Of a DNA stretch of 64,000 nt, positions 42,006-52,900 are shown one piece after another (position 1 is the first letter of the stretch; every line of letters begins with the position of its first letter). Location of the stretch: NCBI GenBank assembly GCA_018105865.1, contig CM030865.1, positions 11,569,113-11,633,112 on the forward strand. Reading direction: 5' to 3'. The notes under the pieces are model-generated. The model saw only the letters and a program-made list of their open reading frames with translations, searched no databases and was not told the origin of the DNA. The translations under genes were made by a program, and so were the position numbers. The stretch is from Metaphire vulgaris (lineage: Eukaryota; Annelida; Clitellata; Crassiclitellata; Megascolecidae).

Positions 42006-44482
42006 TAGATGATGGAATGTGATCAGCAGCAAGTAAGGACAACATAGCTCCATTTTTGTTTTTCTGCTTCAACATCTGTCAGATTTTTTCTTACCATAAT
42101 TCAGATAAGCACAAGCTAAATGTCACTAAAATGCTTACACTGCATCTTTTGGAAATAAGGGTAAAATATTGTCTGTTGCTGATCACAACTCCAAATTTCA
42201 AACGGGCCTTTAGACTGAGATATTCTATGGGGGGGGGGGAAGAAGAGACAGCTTCCACTTACTCGACGATCCGGTTTGTTTTTCTCTCGGGAACCCTAAA
42301 ATTAAAATTACAGAGAAACAAGCATGGTGATAGTTTCATTCCACGAGAGACTAAAAATAACGGTAGTCAACAGTCATATGACAAACTGCTAAACAGAAAT
42401 TTACTAAGTTGTCTTTTCAATTAATGCATCACGAAAAAAATGAGTCTGCGTGACACCGTCCCAGAGAGGGTTTTGGGTGCCAACCGTCATGTGCGCTCCA
42501 GCAGGGGAGGGTTCAGTCGTGTGTGATCAGGGGCTTTAACCCTGGAGCTGCTTGAGTTAATATCCATGGTATCCGAGGCAATGACTCCAGATACTTCGTC
42601 TCCTTGGGTTGGAGAGGCAAGCAGCACAAGTAGAGCAGACATGGTCCTGAGGTATGCTCTGGTGTGCCAGGAGTCCAGGCTTTGCAGAGACCACCGATGG
42701 AGATCTGGAGTCGTTGAAATTCACGGCGTACGGCGGTCTGATAGCCGGTACCAGACAATGTGGAAACATTCTGTGTGGTAAGGCAGAGACATTTCCACAG
42801 ATCGGGCAGGGTACTGATACATCCAATGTCGTTGGGGAACCAGTGGCGGCTCCACAGGGGGGCCCGGGGGCCCGTGCACTCCTATTGAGTTCCTGGCCCT
42901 CCAGTGCCCCCCCCCTGTTGGGACCTTATACTTAATACTACATACCTAACAAGTGGTTGCCCCCCCATGATTAGAAGTTGCTACCCCAACGCCCCCTCCC
43001 CCCCACTTGCCAAATCCTGGAGCCGTCACTGTGGGGAACATTGGGGTACCTCTTCAGCCGTAGGAGTTAGGCACAGCTGCTGCCCTCTGACTGGTCTGTG
43101 GTGCTGGTTCTTAGCCAATGAGCTCATTTCCACACAGGTACTCAATCCCCCGTGCCTCCATGGACCCTGGCTGATCATTTCCATTCTCGGCACGAGCAGG
43201 CGAACCACCCAGAGACCATATTTAAGATTAGATCAGTATCGTTACCTTACCTCTACTGATCTGATTGACAGGCATGATCAAAAAGACCAACAACCTTACC
43301 ATTTGGAACAGATACTTTTTGCAATTTGAATCCTGTTCAACTCCTGTTCAACATCATTCTGTTCAACATTATTCATAGTGTCCTGATATGGTGCCATACA
43401 TTATATATACACACACACAGCAACACTAATACACATTAGCTCTCTGCCAGTGATTCTGGGCACAAAATTTGTGTTTCACATGCCAAAGGCAGTCATACTA
43501 GTAAATACCTCAGACAAAGTACCAATCAGGTACTTTTTCATCATTTCCCGTGCATCTCTTGAATGGCCGACATCTTCAAAAGCATGTGTGGCATAACCAC
43601 CTAGAATAAAATTACACAAATTACATTAAATTAATACTAATGTTACACAAAATACATACATACATTATATATACACACACACAGCAACACTAATACAGTC
43701 TGATAGATACAATCCGGAAAAGGCAGAGAAATTGGATGGGACATGTCCTCCGGCATGACTCTTTACTAAGAACAATAATCGAAGGAAAAATGGAGGGAAA
43801 GAGAGTGAGAGGTAGACCGAGAAAGATGATGTTGGAGTGGATGATGAATAAAGGATATCAGGAACTCAAAGAAGAAGCAAGCAATCGATCGGAGTGGAGA
43901 AACTGGATACCTGGACCTGTCGAGAGACAGAAACACTGATGACACAAAATACATTGTAATAGTATATTACTTTTAGTAGTCACAGACAAGAAATGTAAAA
44001 ATTAAAGAATATAAAGATTAAAATGAATAAATTTGTAGGCTATTCGTACCCGCCTGCTCCCGTAGCACTTCAACTCCTCCTGGATGCTGTTAAAAAATAC
44101 AACTGCACTTATTACAACCAGCAGCAGGACAAACATGCAATGCACCTTATTTCTATAGCGCTGATGAACTTAGTTTCTGCAAATTAGCTTTTTGCCCCGG
44201 TTAATGCACGTGTTTTGATAGTTGCGTGCGGTTGCTTTGTCGGGTAGCACTCTAGATATTAAATTTTGAAATTACGAAACGCTTCTAAATAACCAAATAA
44301 AGCTCAGTGTCAAATTCAAAACTATTGCGCTACTAAAATTGCCGATGAACAAGCGTTCTCAATATCGTTAAGACCTCGTCAAGGAATTCCGTAATGTCGT
44401 AGACTTCATCGTGAATAGCTATCCACAAGGACCGCAGATCCTTGTGCTTTTTCACTTCTTCCAAATCGAATTCTTTAGACAT
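39356..44482 (-). CDS. CYB5: Cytochrome b5, tail-anchored, complete (6 exons)
   Basis: Small haem protein that donates electrons to desaturases, cytochromes P450 and related enzymes at the ER membrane. Coding exons: 44375-44482, 44050-44086, 43509-43600, 42263-42295, 41535-41563, 39356-39446; 390 nt, 129 aa (mammalian forms about 134 aa). The haem domain has both axial ligands: His37 in HPGG (aa 37-40) and His61 in [11 protein letters not shown], 24 residues apart as in the family. Two very short exons (33 and 29 nt) encode the variable hinge. The last exon encodes a single C-terminal membrane segment ([18 protein letters not shown]) followed by a short tail without basic residues, which favours ER over outer-mitochondrial insertion. 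Introns hold a LINE fragment, hAT elements and a tRNA-derived SINE. Confidence 0.95.
39510..39702. mobile_element. hAT-like MITE, CAGTGTTTATTC family, copy E
   Basis: Ends are CAGGGTTTAATCTAGG and CTAGATTAAACACCG, flanked by an exact 8-base duplication ATTATCAG. It is in cytochrome b5 intron 5. Confidence 0.9.
40880..40960. mobile_element. TTAA-flanked mini element (CCCCTTAAC family), copy 3
   Basis: Intact inverted ends TTAACCCCTTAACCG and AGTTAAGGGGTTAA, in cytochrome b5 intron 5. Confidence 0.75.
41215..41445. repeat. 27-bp minisatellite in cytochrome b5 intron 5
   Basis: About eight units of GGTCTCACAATGTCAACCAA plus a short linker, ending 90 bases from exon 5. It yields spurious plus-strand ORFs. 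Confidence 0.88.
41631..41780 (+). mobile_element. tRNA-derived SINE, copy 2, followed by GAT/AAT microsatellite
   Basis: It shares AGTGAAGT, the B-box AGCGGGTTCAAATCTGACC and the downstream body with 35204-35362 and is likewise followed by a trinucleotide array. It is in cytochrome b5 intron 5. Confidence 0.6.
41780..42005. repeat. Two AAT arrays separated by unique sequence
   Basis: GAT/AAT units at 41780-41850 and AAT units at 41950-42004. Confidence 0.88.
42542..42840. other. Unidentified segment in cytochrome b5 intron 3
   Basis: A higher-GC block between the haem-domain exon and the hinge exon, immediately left of a hAT-like element. Open frames exist on both strands; the minus-strand one (42557-42826, 89 aa) has a CPICG and further Cys/His pairs but no domain I recognise. 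It is best treated as an unclassified repeat fragment. Confidence 0.3.
42841..43031. mobile_element. hAT-like MITE, CAGTGGCGG family, copy C
   Basis: Starts CAGTGGCGGCTCCA and ends GGAGCCGTCACTG, with an exact 8-base duplication TGGGGAAC. It is in cytochrome b5 intron 3. Confidence 0.9.
43694..43939 (+). mobile_element. 5'-truncated LINE, C-terminal end of the reverse transcriptase ORF
   Basis: The plus-strand frame reads [18 protein letters not shown], then [18 protein letters not shown] and a stop at 43937-43939. GHVLR...EGKxxGKRxRGRPR is the typical tail of non-LTR retrotransposon polyproteins. An in-frame stop at 43691-43693 marks the truncation. A 13-base direct repeat ACACAAAATACAT lies left (about 43636) and right (about 43944) and could be the target-site duplication. 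It sits antisense in cytochrome b5 intron 2. Confidence 0.8.
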
Positions 44483-44570
44483 TATTCGGCAAACAGTAAA
44501 AAATGATAACTTGATAAGGACTCAACCTGTCTCAACAGTCAACAGTACATGTGCACGCAACCAACACGGC

Positions 44571-44667
44571 CAATCATAGCTGGTTCTCTATCAACATCAG
44601 CCAATCATACCCCACCATAGTGTATTTTTGTTCAGTAGCCTATCAACTGTGTTAATATTTTGACCAA
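44571..44667. promoter_or_regulatory. Three CCAAT boxes upstream of cytochrome b5
   Basis: CCAATCA occurs at 44571, 44602 and 44663, between 89 and 185 bases above the cytochrome b5 ATG. The first two share GCCAATCATA-type context spaced 31 bp apart. NF-Y-type sites at this distance are common in housekeeping and divergent promoters. This is inference from motif and position only. Confidence 0.4.
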
Positions 44668-45767
44668 TCACGAATTGTGACATATATTGTGACCTCTTTA
44701 TAGATATCAATGAAATCTGACGCTAAGTAAATAAGTAAATACTCGTAAATTTCTATAGCGCTTTCAAAACACTACAGTAGTAGCTGCTTATTCGTATGCA
44801 CTTAATCGTTTTTGAAATAGCTAATCAGAGATGGACAGTCAAATGTTGTATGACTATTACCGTTACGCTAGATTAGCCCAAATATCATATATTTTGTCAT
44901 AAAATCTAGAAAAAACATTAAGTAAGTAAGTAAAGTAAAATCTCGTGGATTTCTATAGCGCCTTGGAAAGCAGCACAACAGTAGCTGCTTATTCTTAGGC
45001 GCTCAGCCTCTCTTAAAATAGCTATAGGAAAGGTGTGGGATCAGCCAGGCAATAGTCAATATCCGAAGGGCAGTGAGGCTAGATACATATTTAAATATTT
45101 TAAACATTGATTGTTTCCAAGAGCAAAAATAGTGAAAGCATGTAAAGCGCAAGTCGACACGTGTTTTTATTTGTCTTTTGCACTTTATAACCCCTATTTT
45201 ACATAGGAAAAGATTATACTGTAGCTTTTATAAAATTTATATGATGGCTAAAATAAAGATCGCTGTAATCAATGGTCTATAAAAAGTCGTCACGCACCTA
45301 GAAACGAAAGGCACAACATCTGATTTATCAACCGTGGACTTTCACCTAGTTGTCCCGCTCATGGTCGGCACTCTGCGATGATGGGACACCCCCCACCAGA
45401 ACGCAAATTCCTGGGAAATAGCCTGGTCTGGCCGGATACTCTGGATTTGACCTGGATCTTGAACGATTTTTATTTGGCATGTCACCAGCTGATGCTTCTG
45501 TGCAATAAAGTGGCGCTATAGAAGTTTGGGATTATCTTAGATGAGACCAGTCATCTGCGAAAAGTTCCGGACATCAAGGGCCTGAGTGTGACGGAAATGG
45601 CAGTAAACAGCTAGATTCATATTTATCTAAACACTAGTGCAAAGGAAATTTACGAAAATTACATTGCAAACGGTGGACAACACAGTGAAGTAGAAAATTA
45701 GGCGCTATATAAAATCGCTGACAAGCGGATGGAAGCGAGACTGGAAAGCTTGAGTTGAGCGTGGGTT

Positions 45768-45783
45768 TTCAATATGGCGCCAT
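45768..45783 (+). promoter_or_regulatory. YY1-like site, possible start region of the ZMYM-like gene
   Basis: TTCAATATGGCGCCATTT resembles the AANATGGCGNC element often found just downstream of the transcription start in TATA-less housekeeping promoters. It lies about 1 kb upstream of the ZMYM-like coding start, where a non-coding first exon is expected. I cannot define that exon's donor. Confidence 0.3.
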
Positions 45784-46759
45784 TTGTTATTCGGAAAAAT
45801 TTTGAATTTTCCCTATAAATCTGTTTATTTTGAAAATTAAATTTTCTGATTCGTTTCCCCAGACGTAGATTGTTTTCGTTGGATTTTCGTTTGACGTGCA
45901 CAAGTTCGTTTCCATGGTATGCATATTTTTGGCGCCTGTTCTTTTGTCAGCTAGTAAGCGCATTGTTGACGCCCCGTGTGGAATTTTAGTAGCGCCTCTA
46001 TTATTTTGAAAACCTTTCGAATTCGGGAGGGTTTGATGAAAACTTTGTTGGTGGAAACTTTGATTGGTATTCCAGAAATTATTTGATTTTATTTAGATTT
46101 ACTGTTGTTGTGAGTGAGCAGAATTATGCTCGGGCCTTTGAGTTTATTTTTCGTTTTGGCATATGCTGCTGCTTTGTTGTTTCATGTTTTCAAGAAGAGC
46201 ACCCGTGATTGATTGATAATTCATATACTTCATTTTCACTGCCTTCTAGTAAGATTCAGGATTTAATTGACACACTGATGAAGCTATGCTTTTATTTGAT
46301 TGCATTGCTTGAAATAGTTTGATTGCTGCGAGCATGATATCTGTGTACTAATATGGCAGTTGGTGTAATCTGAATAATATCCCACAATTTTTTGCGGTTA
46401 TCGGTAGGTTTTAGCAAAAGTGTCTTTGCACTTCAGTTTTTGTATTTTAAAGCAATTTGTGCCGATTATGTCATGATTGAATTAGAGTTTGCAATTTATA
46501 AAGTTTGATTCACTGACTTCACTGGTTTTGATGATGACACACAGAAGCCCTACATTTACAGTCTTTCAATCCCTGTTGATCAAGAATATTGTTGGATGTT
46601 ATACTCCAATTTCACAGCCATTCTAACAATTGATGAAGCTGCTACCTTATTACGTATGTTGACTTTGTAGCAATTAACAATTAGACTTATGAATTTTGGA
46701 TGTTTTCATTGTATACAATATTGGATTATGCAAAGGATTGTATTTTGTTGATCCAGAAT

Positions 46760-49700
46760 ATGGAGGAAGGCAGTCAGAATCCCGCAGAAGTTACAGGTGC
46801 TGACCAAGAGACACAGGTGCTGTACATGAGCGATGGCACGTATTACACAACCGCTCCAGGTGACGGTCAGGAAGGAATGGTCACCTACATGTACGGAGAT
46901 GACCAGTCGGGTGAGACCCAGTACATGATGATCCAGGGGGAAGAGGGAGAGGGCCTACCGGCTGCTGGTGAACCGTACATGGTGACTGGCCCTGATGGTT
47001 CTGTTCAGTATGTGCTGGTGAGTGGTGACATGGTATCCGGAGTGCAGCCGCAGTTTGTACTTGACCAATCAGCGATGGGTGACCAGATGACACTCATGTC
47101 CGGCACTCTGGATGACCAGATTGCCGCTGGAGGTTTGGCCGGCACAGAGGCCATGCAGCTGTCCTCGGAGGTTGATTTCCTGAATAGCATCGAGCCAGTC
47201 GGCGTCGACCCGGTCGAGATGGCTTCGAATGAAGACGCCGCTGTTGAGAAAAGCGCTGGGTTGGAGCTCGTGGCGCCGCTGGCGAAACTGGCGACCGGTT
47301 TGGGAGATCTGGTCGAAAACACGGCAGCCATTGTCTCAAATACAGTCGGCGATGACACAGGAAAGCTGGAGGATGCTAGTGCCGCCGCAGCGGAGGAAAG
47401 AGCGGTGGAGCCAGAACTGACTGTCCTGGGGGCTGTTGCTATCGAAGCTGGAACGCCGGAAGCGAAGTTGGTTGAGGCAACTGCAACGCCAGAGGTCGTC
47501 TCTCCGGTTGCGATATCGTCCGTCATCGTTCCTTCCGTTACCCTGTCTTCCGGCGAGGGCGACAAGACCAGAAAAGGGGTCGAGAACCTGACCAGGTCGA
47601 TCCGGGTGACGTCGCTCCCTCTGCCCTCGTCTTTGGATTCCTCAAAGGACGCGAAGCCGATCATAACCGTCAAGCCGTCGGCCGTCAAGTCGCTCGACGG
47701 CAACCAGATAAAGATCGAGACGATGGGTGGCGTTCAGAAGGTGTTCATTCTTCCGATGAACTCGTCGTCGCCGGAGAAAACCGTCGCGAAGCCTCTGGTC
47801 AAGCCTCCGTTGCCTCTCAGGATCATCACCCAGGAGAAGTCGGCGCTGCCCGTTCAGACGATAACTCTGCCGCTGACGTCGGCGCCGGGGTCGTCGGCAA
47901 AGGTGTCTCGGCCGGTCGTGTCGTCGGCGAAGCCAAAGACCTCAAATGTTGCTACTCCAAATATAATCAAGGTATTGTCTGTGTTGATGCCCTGATCAGT
48001 TCTATTGCATCTGAAATTTTACATCATTGCTTGTTTTTAAAAGTTCAATGCCTAAGGTCATTGTGCTCTTTGGTGCGGTTTGGAATGGTTTGACCTGACC
48101 CTGATCTTGTCTTATGGGCTTTCAATTCTTATGGCTCAGTACTTATTAACCCCTTTCCCTGCAGTAAAGCAATATTGTGTCATACCCCGCCCCACTGTAA
48201 CGGCCGTAACGCAATATTGCTTCATCGGCTTCCCAGACTGCTGTTAAGCCGGAGTAATGTTTTATTTTGGCCAAGCGCAATATATACCTTCCGTATTGCT
48301 GTCTTCTGTAAAAGTAATTGATATGTCGAGTAGTTTTGTTGATAATTCGCCAAAAATGTATTTTGTTTCGACCACCTCAATGCGTACTTGATTGGCTATA
48401 GTGGCAGCACCTTGGTGACTGGATATTTGGTGCTATAGGGCGACATCCCCCAGAAAGTAAGGGTAAATTGCCCGAAATCAATAGCAAAAGCAAATCTCAG
48501 ATTTGATGGTGATATACCATGCAATATTTTTATTGTGCTGTATTGTTTTGTATAAATTTCAAATATTTAACTATGTATAGAACTATAGATATAAATGATA
48601 TATCTGTACTTAACCTTTGATTATAGCGATCTATATAACCAATAGGCTATGAAGGCTATTATTGGCTTTACATGACGAAAGGGTTAAAGGAATGGTTCAA
48701 ATGCCCCATTCATTTTTAGCTTATATTTGATAAATTTGAGAAAAATTTAAGATAAGAGTTTTTATCAACCTCAGACTTGTAGTTGCTAATCGGATTTGTC
48801 TTGGGTGACAATTGTTTTGTGTCGATGTTTGGTTTCGCAGCGCGCTAACGTATTGTTTGTTTTGAAATTTTTTGGGATACATGATTTTAAATTAAATTCC
48901 CTGCATCTATTTTCAGAGACCCGTGGGTCGTCCTCCAATGAAAGACAAATCAAAAACTCCCCAACAGCAAAAGCCGGGACCGGTCAAAATTCGACCTTCG
49001 TCGAGTCAGGTAATCGTAATTCCAATCCAGATAGCCAAAGACAGCGCCGCTTCGTTGTCCCAGGTAAATGGCGCCGACACCAAGGTGACTCCGTCGAGCG
49101 CCGGTGCCGCTCAGAAGGCCAAAACTGTAATGACATCTGGTGTGAAGAAGGAGGCCAAGGACAAGGAGTTGGTTGCAGGCATCAAGGCCACTCCCAAACT
49201 GGCCAAGAAGCAGGTTAATAAGTCAGATGATGAGCTGCTGTCTACGACGCGGCGCTCGAAAAGGAGCAGCAACATGTCTATGAAGCTGGCCGAATGGGGA
49301 TTGCTACCAACAGGTGGGTAAATGCCTTAACCCTTTATTTCCGCATGCTCTTGACGGCATTTCAAAGTACGCGCATTCTTGTTCTAGTTCTGTGCTCACA
49401 AGGAATGTTGAAACCTGTTTTTTTTTCTGTGGAAAATGCTGGTTGAATGCTAGCAGATTCCTATTTTTTGCATTGAATGACTTGAATCTGGATTACTTTT
49501 AGCCGGGGTTGGCAGTGACTGAAGTTGAAATACGTGCATTTAAGACGCATGGAGTCACAATTATTGCTGTATGAGCAGTGGCATCATACAGGTGGTTTCA
49601 CTGGTGGTTCATATGGACTCTACCATGTTCTCTTGCTTTCCACCAGGCAACCGGTCATCTTCTTCCGAAGATGAAGAAATGGAAGAAGAAGAACTGGAGT

Positions 49701-49822
49701 TTGATGACGAAGACGATGAAATTAACGAATTTTTTGACGAAGACGACAATGAAAGCAACAGTTCCGTTACGCTTGGCATCTACGCCAAATCGGCCCAGAA
49801 AGGTTATGCTTGGCCTTATGTA

Positions 49823-49867
<45 letters not shown>

Positions 49868-49934
49868 CTGTCTCTTAAGCTCATTTGCTTGAATATAATG
49901 CTATATGCTGTAGCATATTATTATTATTATGTAG

Positions 49935-49976
<42 letters not shown>

Positions 49977-52900
49977 CTGTGTCTCTTAAGCTCATTTGCT
50001 TGAATTCAATGCTACAGCATATATAGCATGCATAGCCAAATGTAATGTTTCAAGTGTGTCAAATATTTTGCCTTAGTAGATATTTAGTAGATATTTGTGA
50101 TTTATAAAAAATATTATAAAGTGGACATTGGTATTAATTTTCTTACTCATGTTCCTTATTATTTGACATTTAGATGATAAAAAATATATTAATAAACGAA
50201 TTTAAGAATCTGGTATTTATATTTTTCATTGTTTAACTTGGTTAACATCATTCTGTCTTGCATTAATTCTGTGGTATGTCATTCTAAGTGACATTTTTTG
50301 TTGATTCTTTGAATGAATGAATGAGAATGAATGAAAATCCTTCAGTGAAAATTTTTTGGTGAATTTTACTTTACTTTTACTCTGCATAGGAGCTAGAAAA
50401 CTTGCTTCACTGGAAGAAAAGCGCTTTACAACACCAGTTTCCACAAAGGCAATGTACGGAAAGACTCCGGTTCCTTTTACACCCGGATCTTCAACTGCAA
50501 AGGTTACTATTAACTGCTCTTGGGCATGTCGTACAAACGGGCATGATTAACCCTTTTCCTGTTTGCCCCGAGAATACTCGTCCATTTTACATTACGTTAC
50601 AGATAAATGAATGGGTAAAGGATTAAAACCCACTTTGGATGAAATCAATGATTATTGAAATAGTTGCAGCAATATGCAGGATTTTGCACTCAATTGTTGC
50701 TGTGTATATTTTTGCACTTATCTGGATGTTATGGTGGTTCAGGGGTTAATAACTACACTTCAGTTACTGTATAAATAAAGGTGACAAGTTTTAAAGTTGA
50801 ACATATGTCTTATTTCTTTAGCATCTTCACGGGCCATTTTACACCTTTTGGTGGGCCGGATCTGGTGTGTGGGCCGCAGTTTGAATACCCCTGAACTACA
50901 TTTTTCATTTTTGTAATCCCAATGTTTTTGATTTGGATGACAATTTCTGGGATTATCCAGGATTTTGTATTTTTGTTTGACTGCCTAGATAGAGAAACTT
51001 GGATTCTGTTAAAATCAGAATTCTTTGTTTTGGTTCATTGTTCTGTCTTTTTTACAGGTTCCGCAGGCACCAAAGGAGATGCAGAACAAGTCTCTGATGT
51101 GCAAGCCAATAATGATGACCAAAGCCACTTCTTGTAATCCAATCCGAATGACCAAAGTGACTCAGACAGGTAAAGCAATCCGTCTTTTTTAACCACAGAA
51201 AAATTGGATTTGCACTCGATCTCTGCCACTGTTGCTTTTCAAAATAAACATGGTTCTTAGCTATTCCTACTTAATCAGTAATTTTACTGGTTTTTCATTA
51301 GCTTTATCAGATTTTTATTTCAGTTTTTAGCAACTTGGCATTATTTTTTTAACGGTTGTATGCTTTTTAGTAAATTTTAAACATCTTAATGTATTTTGTT
51401 TATTACCTTCTTTACTGCGATTAAATTTTGACAAAGTGATGGAAAATTGTGAATATTTTACTTGTTGGTAAATCTGCAGGTCTTCTAGTTTTCCAAGCAT
51501 TTGTCCCCCTTAACTGGCAGTTTTTCTTATATAAATCTTGTTGGGTAACATTTATTGTAATAAACTTATTTGTTGGGAATGAAATTTGATGTATTGTTGT
51601 TGCTGTTTGTTTCGTTTGAGAAGAGGAAGATGAAGGGGATGTGACCAAGATCGTTGTTCCAGTTCCCATTCCCTTTTTTGTTCCGGCTCCAGTGGCAACA
51701 TTCAGTAAGCCAGCTCCAGTCCCCATTCCAATCCCTGTTCCAGTTGCATATCCATCCTTCCTGCCGATGACAAAAAGCTCCATCAGCAACATCCTCAAGA
51801 AGCTGAAGGTGCGTAAGTCAGTGATGTTAGCAAGGACTGACACCTAGGGATGAAGGCAAGGACTGGCCCTATGATGAGGACAAGGACTGATCGCCAAGGA
51901 CAAGGACTGACCACAAGGGTGAGGACAGGGACTGACCCCAAGGGCAAAAAGACCACAAGGACTGATCCCCAAGGACAAGGATCAACCACTGTCAGATAGA
52001 AAAAAATGGAAAGGAAAAAACCAAAAACCATTTTAATTTAAATGAAAAAAATTATGATGCAATAAAATTGTCCTAATACATAATCTAGTCAACAGCAATG
52101 TTGTGTTTGACTGCTCATGATGTAGATACTTGATTTAAATTATGGATACACGAAGGTTTAACCCCTTTACCGGCCATTTATGTGTAATGTAATGTAAAAT
52201 GGATGCATGAACCGGTAAAGGGGTTAAAGTGGTGTACTGTAAATTTGTCCTATGTCCTACGCTTTCGTCTTTAGTGGGATTTCTTTTTGATTGAAACTAT
52301 TGAGACAGCCTTGAACGTTGTTCTGCATTGTCCTGTGTTATTCTAAGACTGATTTGTAAGACAACTTCTTGTTTCTGTCTCTCAGGAAGTGCGTGATACG
52401 TTGCCGGCCGACGGAACTGAGGACATGGAGGCTTCCAAGGACACCAAGGCCATCGCTGAAGATCAACCGGAGGCCATGGAGGCATCCGAGGACACCAAGG
52501 CCATCGCTGAAGGAGATCAACCGGAGGCCATGGAGGCTTCCGAGGACACCAAGGCCATCGCTGAAGGAGATCAACCGGAGGCCACGGAGGCTTCCGAGAA
52601 CACCAAGGCCATCGCTGAAGGAGATCAACCGGAGGCCATGGAGGCTTCCGAGGACACCGAGGCCGTTGCTGAAGGGGATCAACCAGCCAGCAATGAAGAG
52701 GACAAAACCTTCAAAGGTCGAGATATATTAAAGAATATTTTGTATAATTGTATTTTCATGCATATGTCACAAATATAAAAAGCTAGTTACTGGGTAATTA
52801 TATGTCAAGTTACATATTTTTCACTGAAGTCTGGATGAGTGACTTTTGTGTGAGGCCAGTTAGTCAGAATATTTGCTTTAGGCATACAGCAATGGGTGGC

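Larger units (their letters stand above)
44483..46759. other. Divergent upstream region between cytochrome b5 and the ZMYM-like gene
   Basis: The cytochrome b5 side carries CCAAT boxes and two SINE/LINE-tail copies (44724-44830 and 44925-45090); a reverse copy of a related tail lies at 45420-45530. The half nearest the ZMYM-like gene (45540-46759) is largely repeat-free and must contain the 5' UTR of that gene. The acceptor for its first coding exon is TTGATCCAG ending at 46756. Confidence 0.5.

Noticed and set aside
47005..47703. 232-residue frame antisense to the ZMYM-like exon 1
   Set aside because: Shadow of a real coding exon; composition and splice context support the plus strand.
51801..51815. 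Donor GTAAGT at 51813 for ZMYM-like exon 6
   Set aside because: It gives a phase that hits a stop three codons into exon 7; the GTGCGT donor at 51809 keeps the frame and the family sequence.
52338..52682. Other-frame repeat proteins over 52338-52731
   Set aside because: The 54-bp unit is open in other frames, but only the plus frame with [10 protein letters not shown] joins both neighbouring exons in phase.
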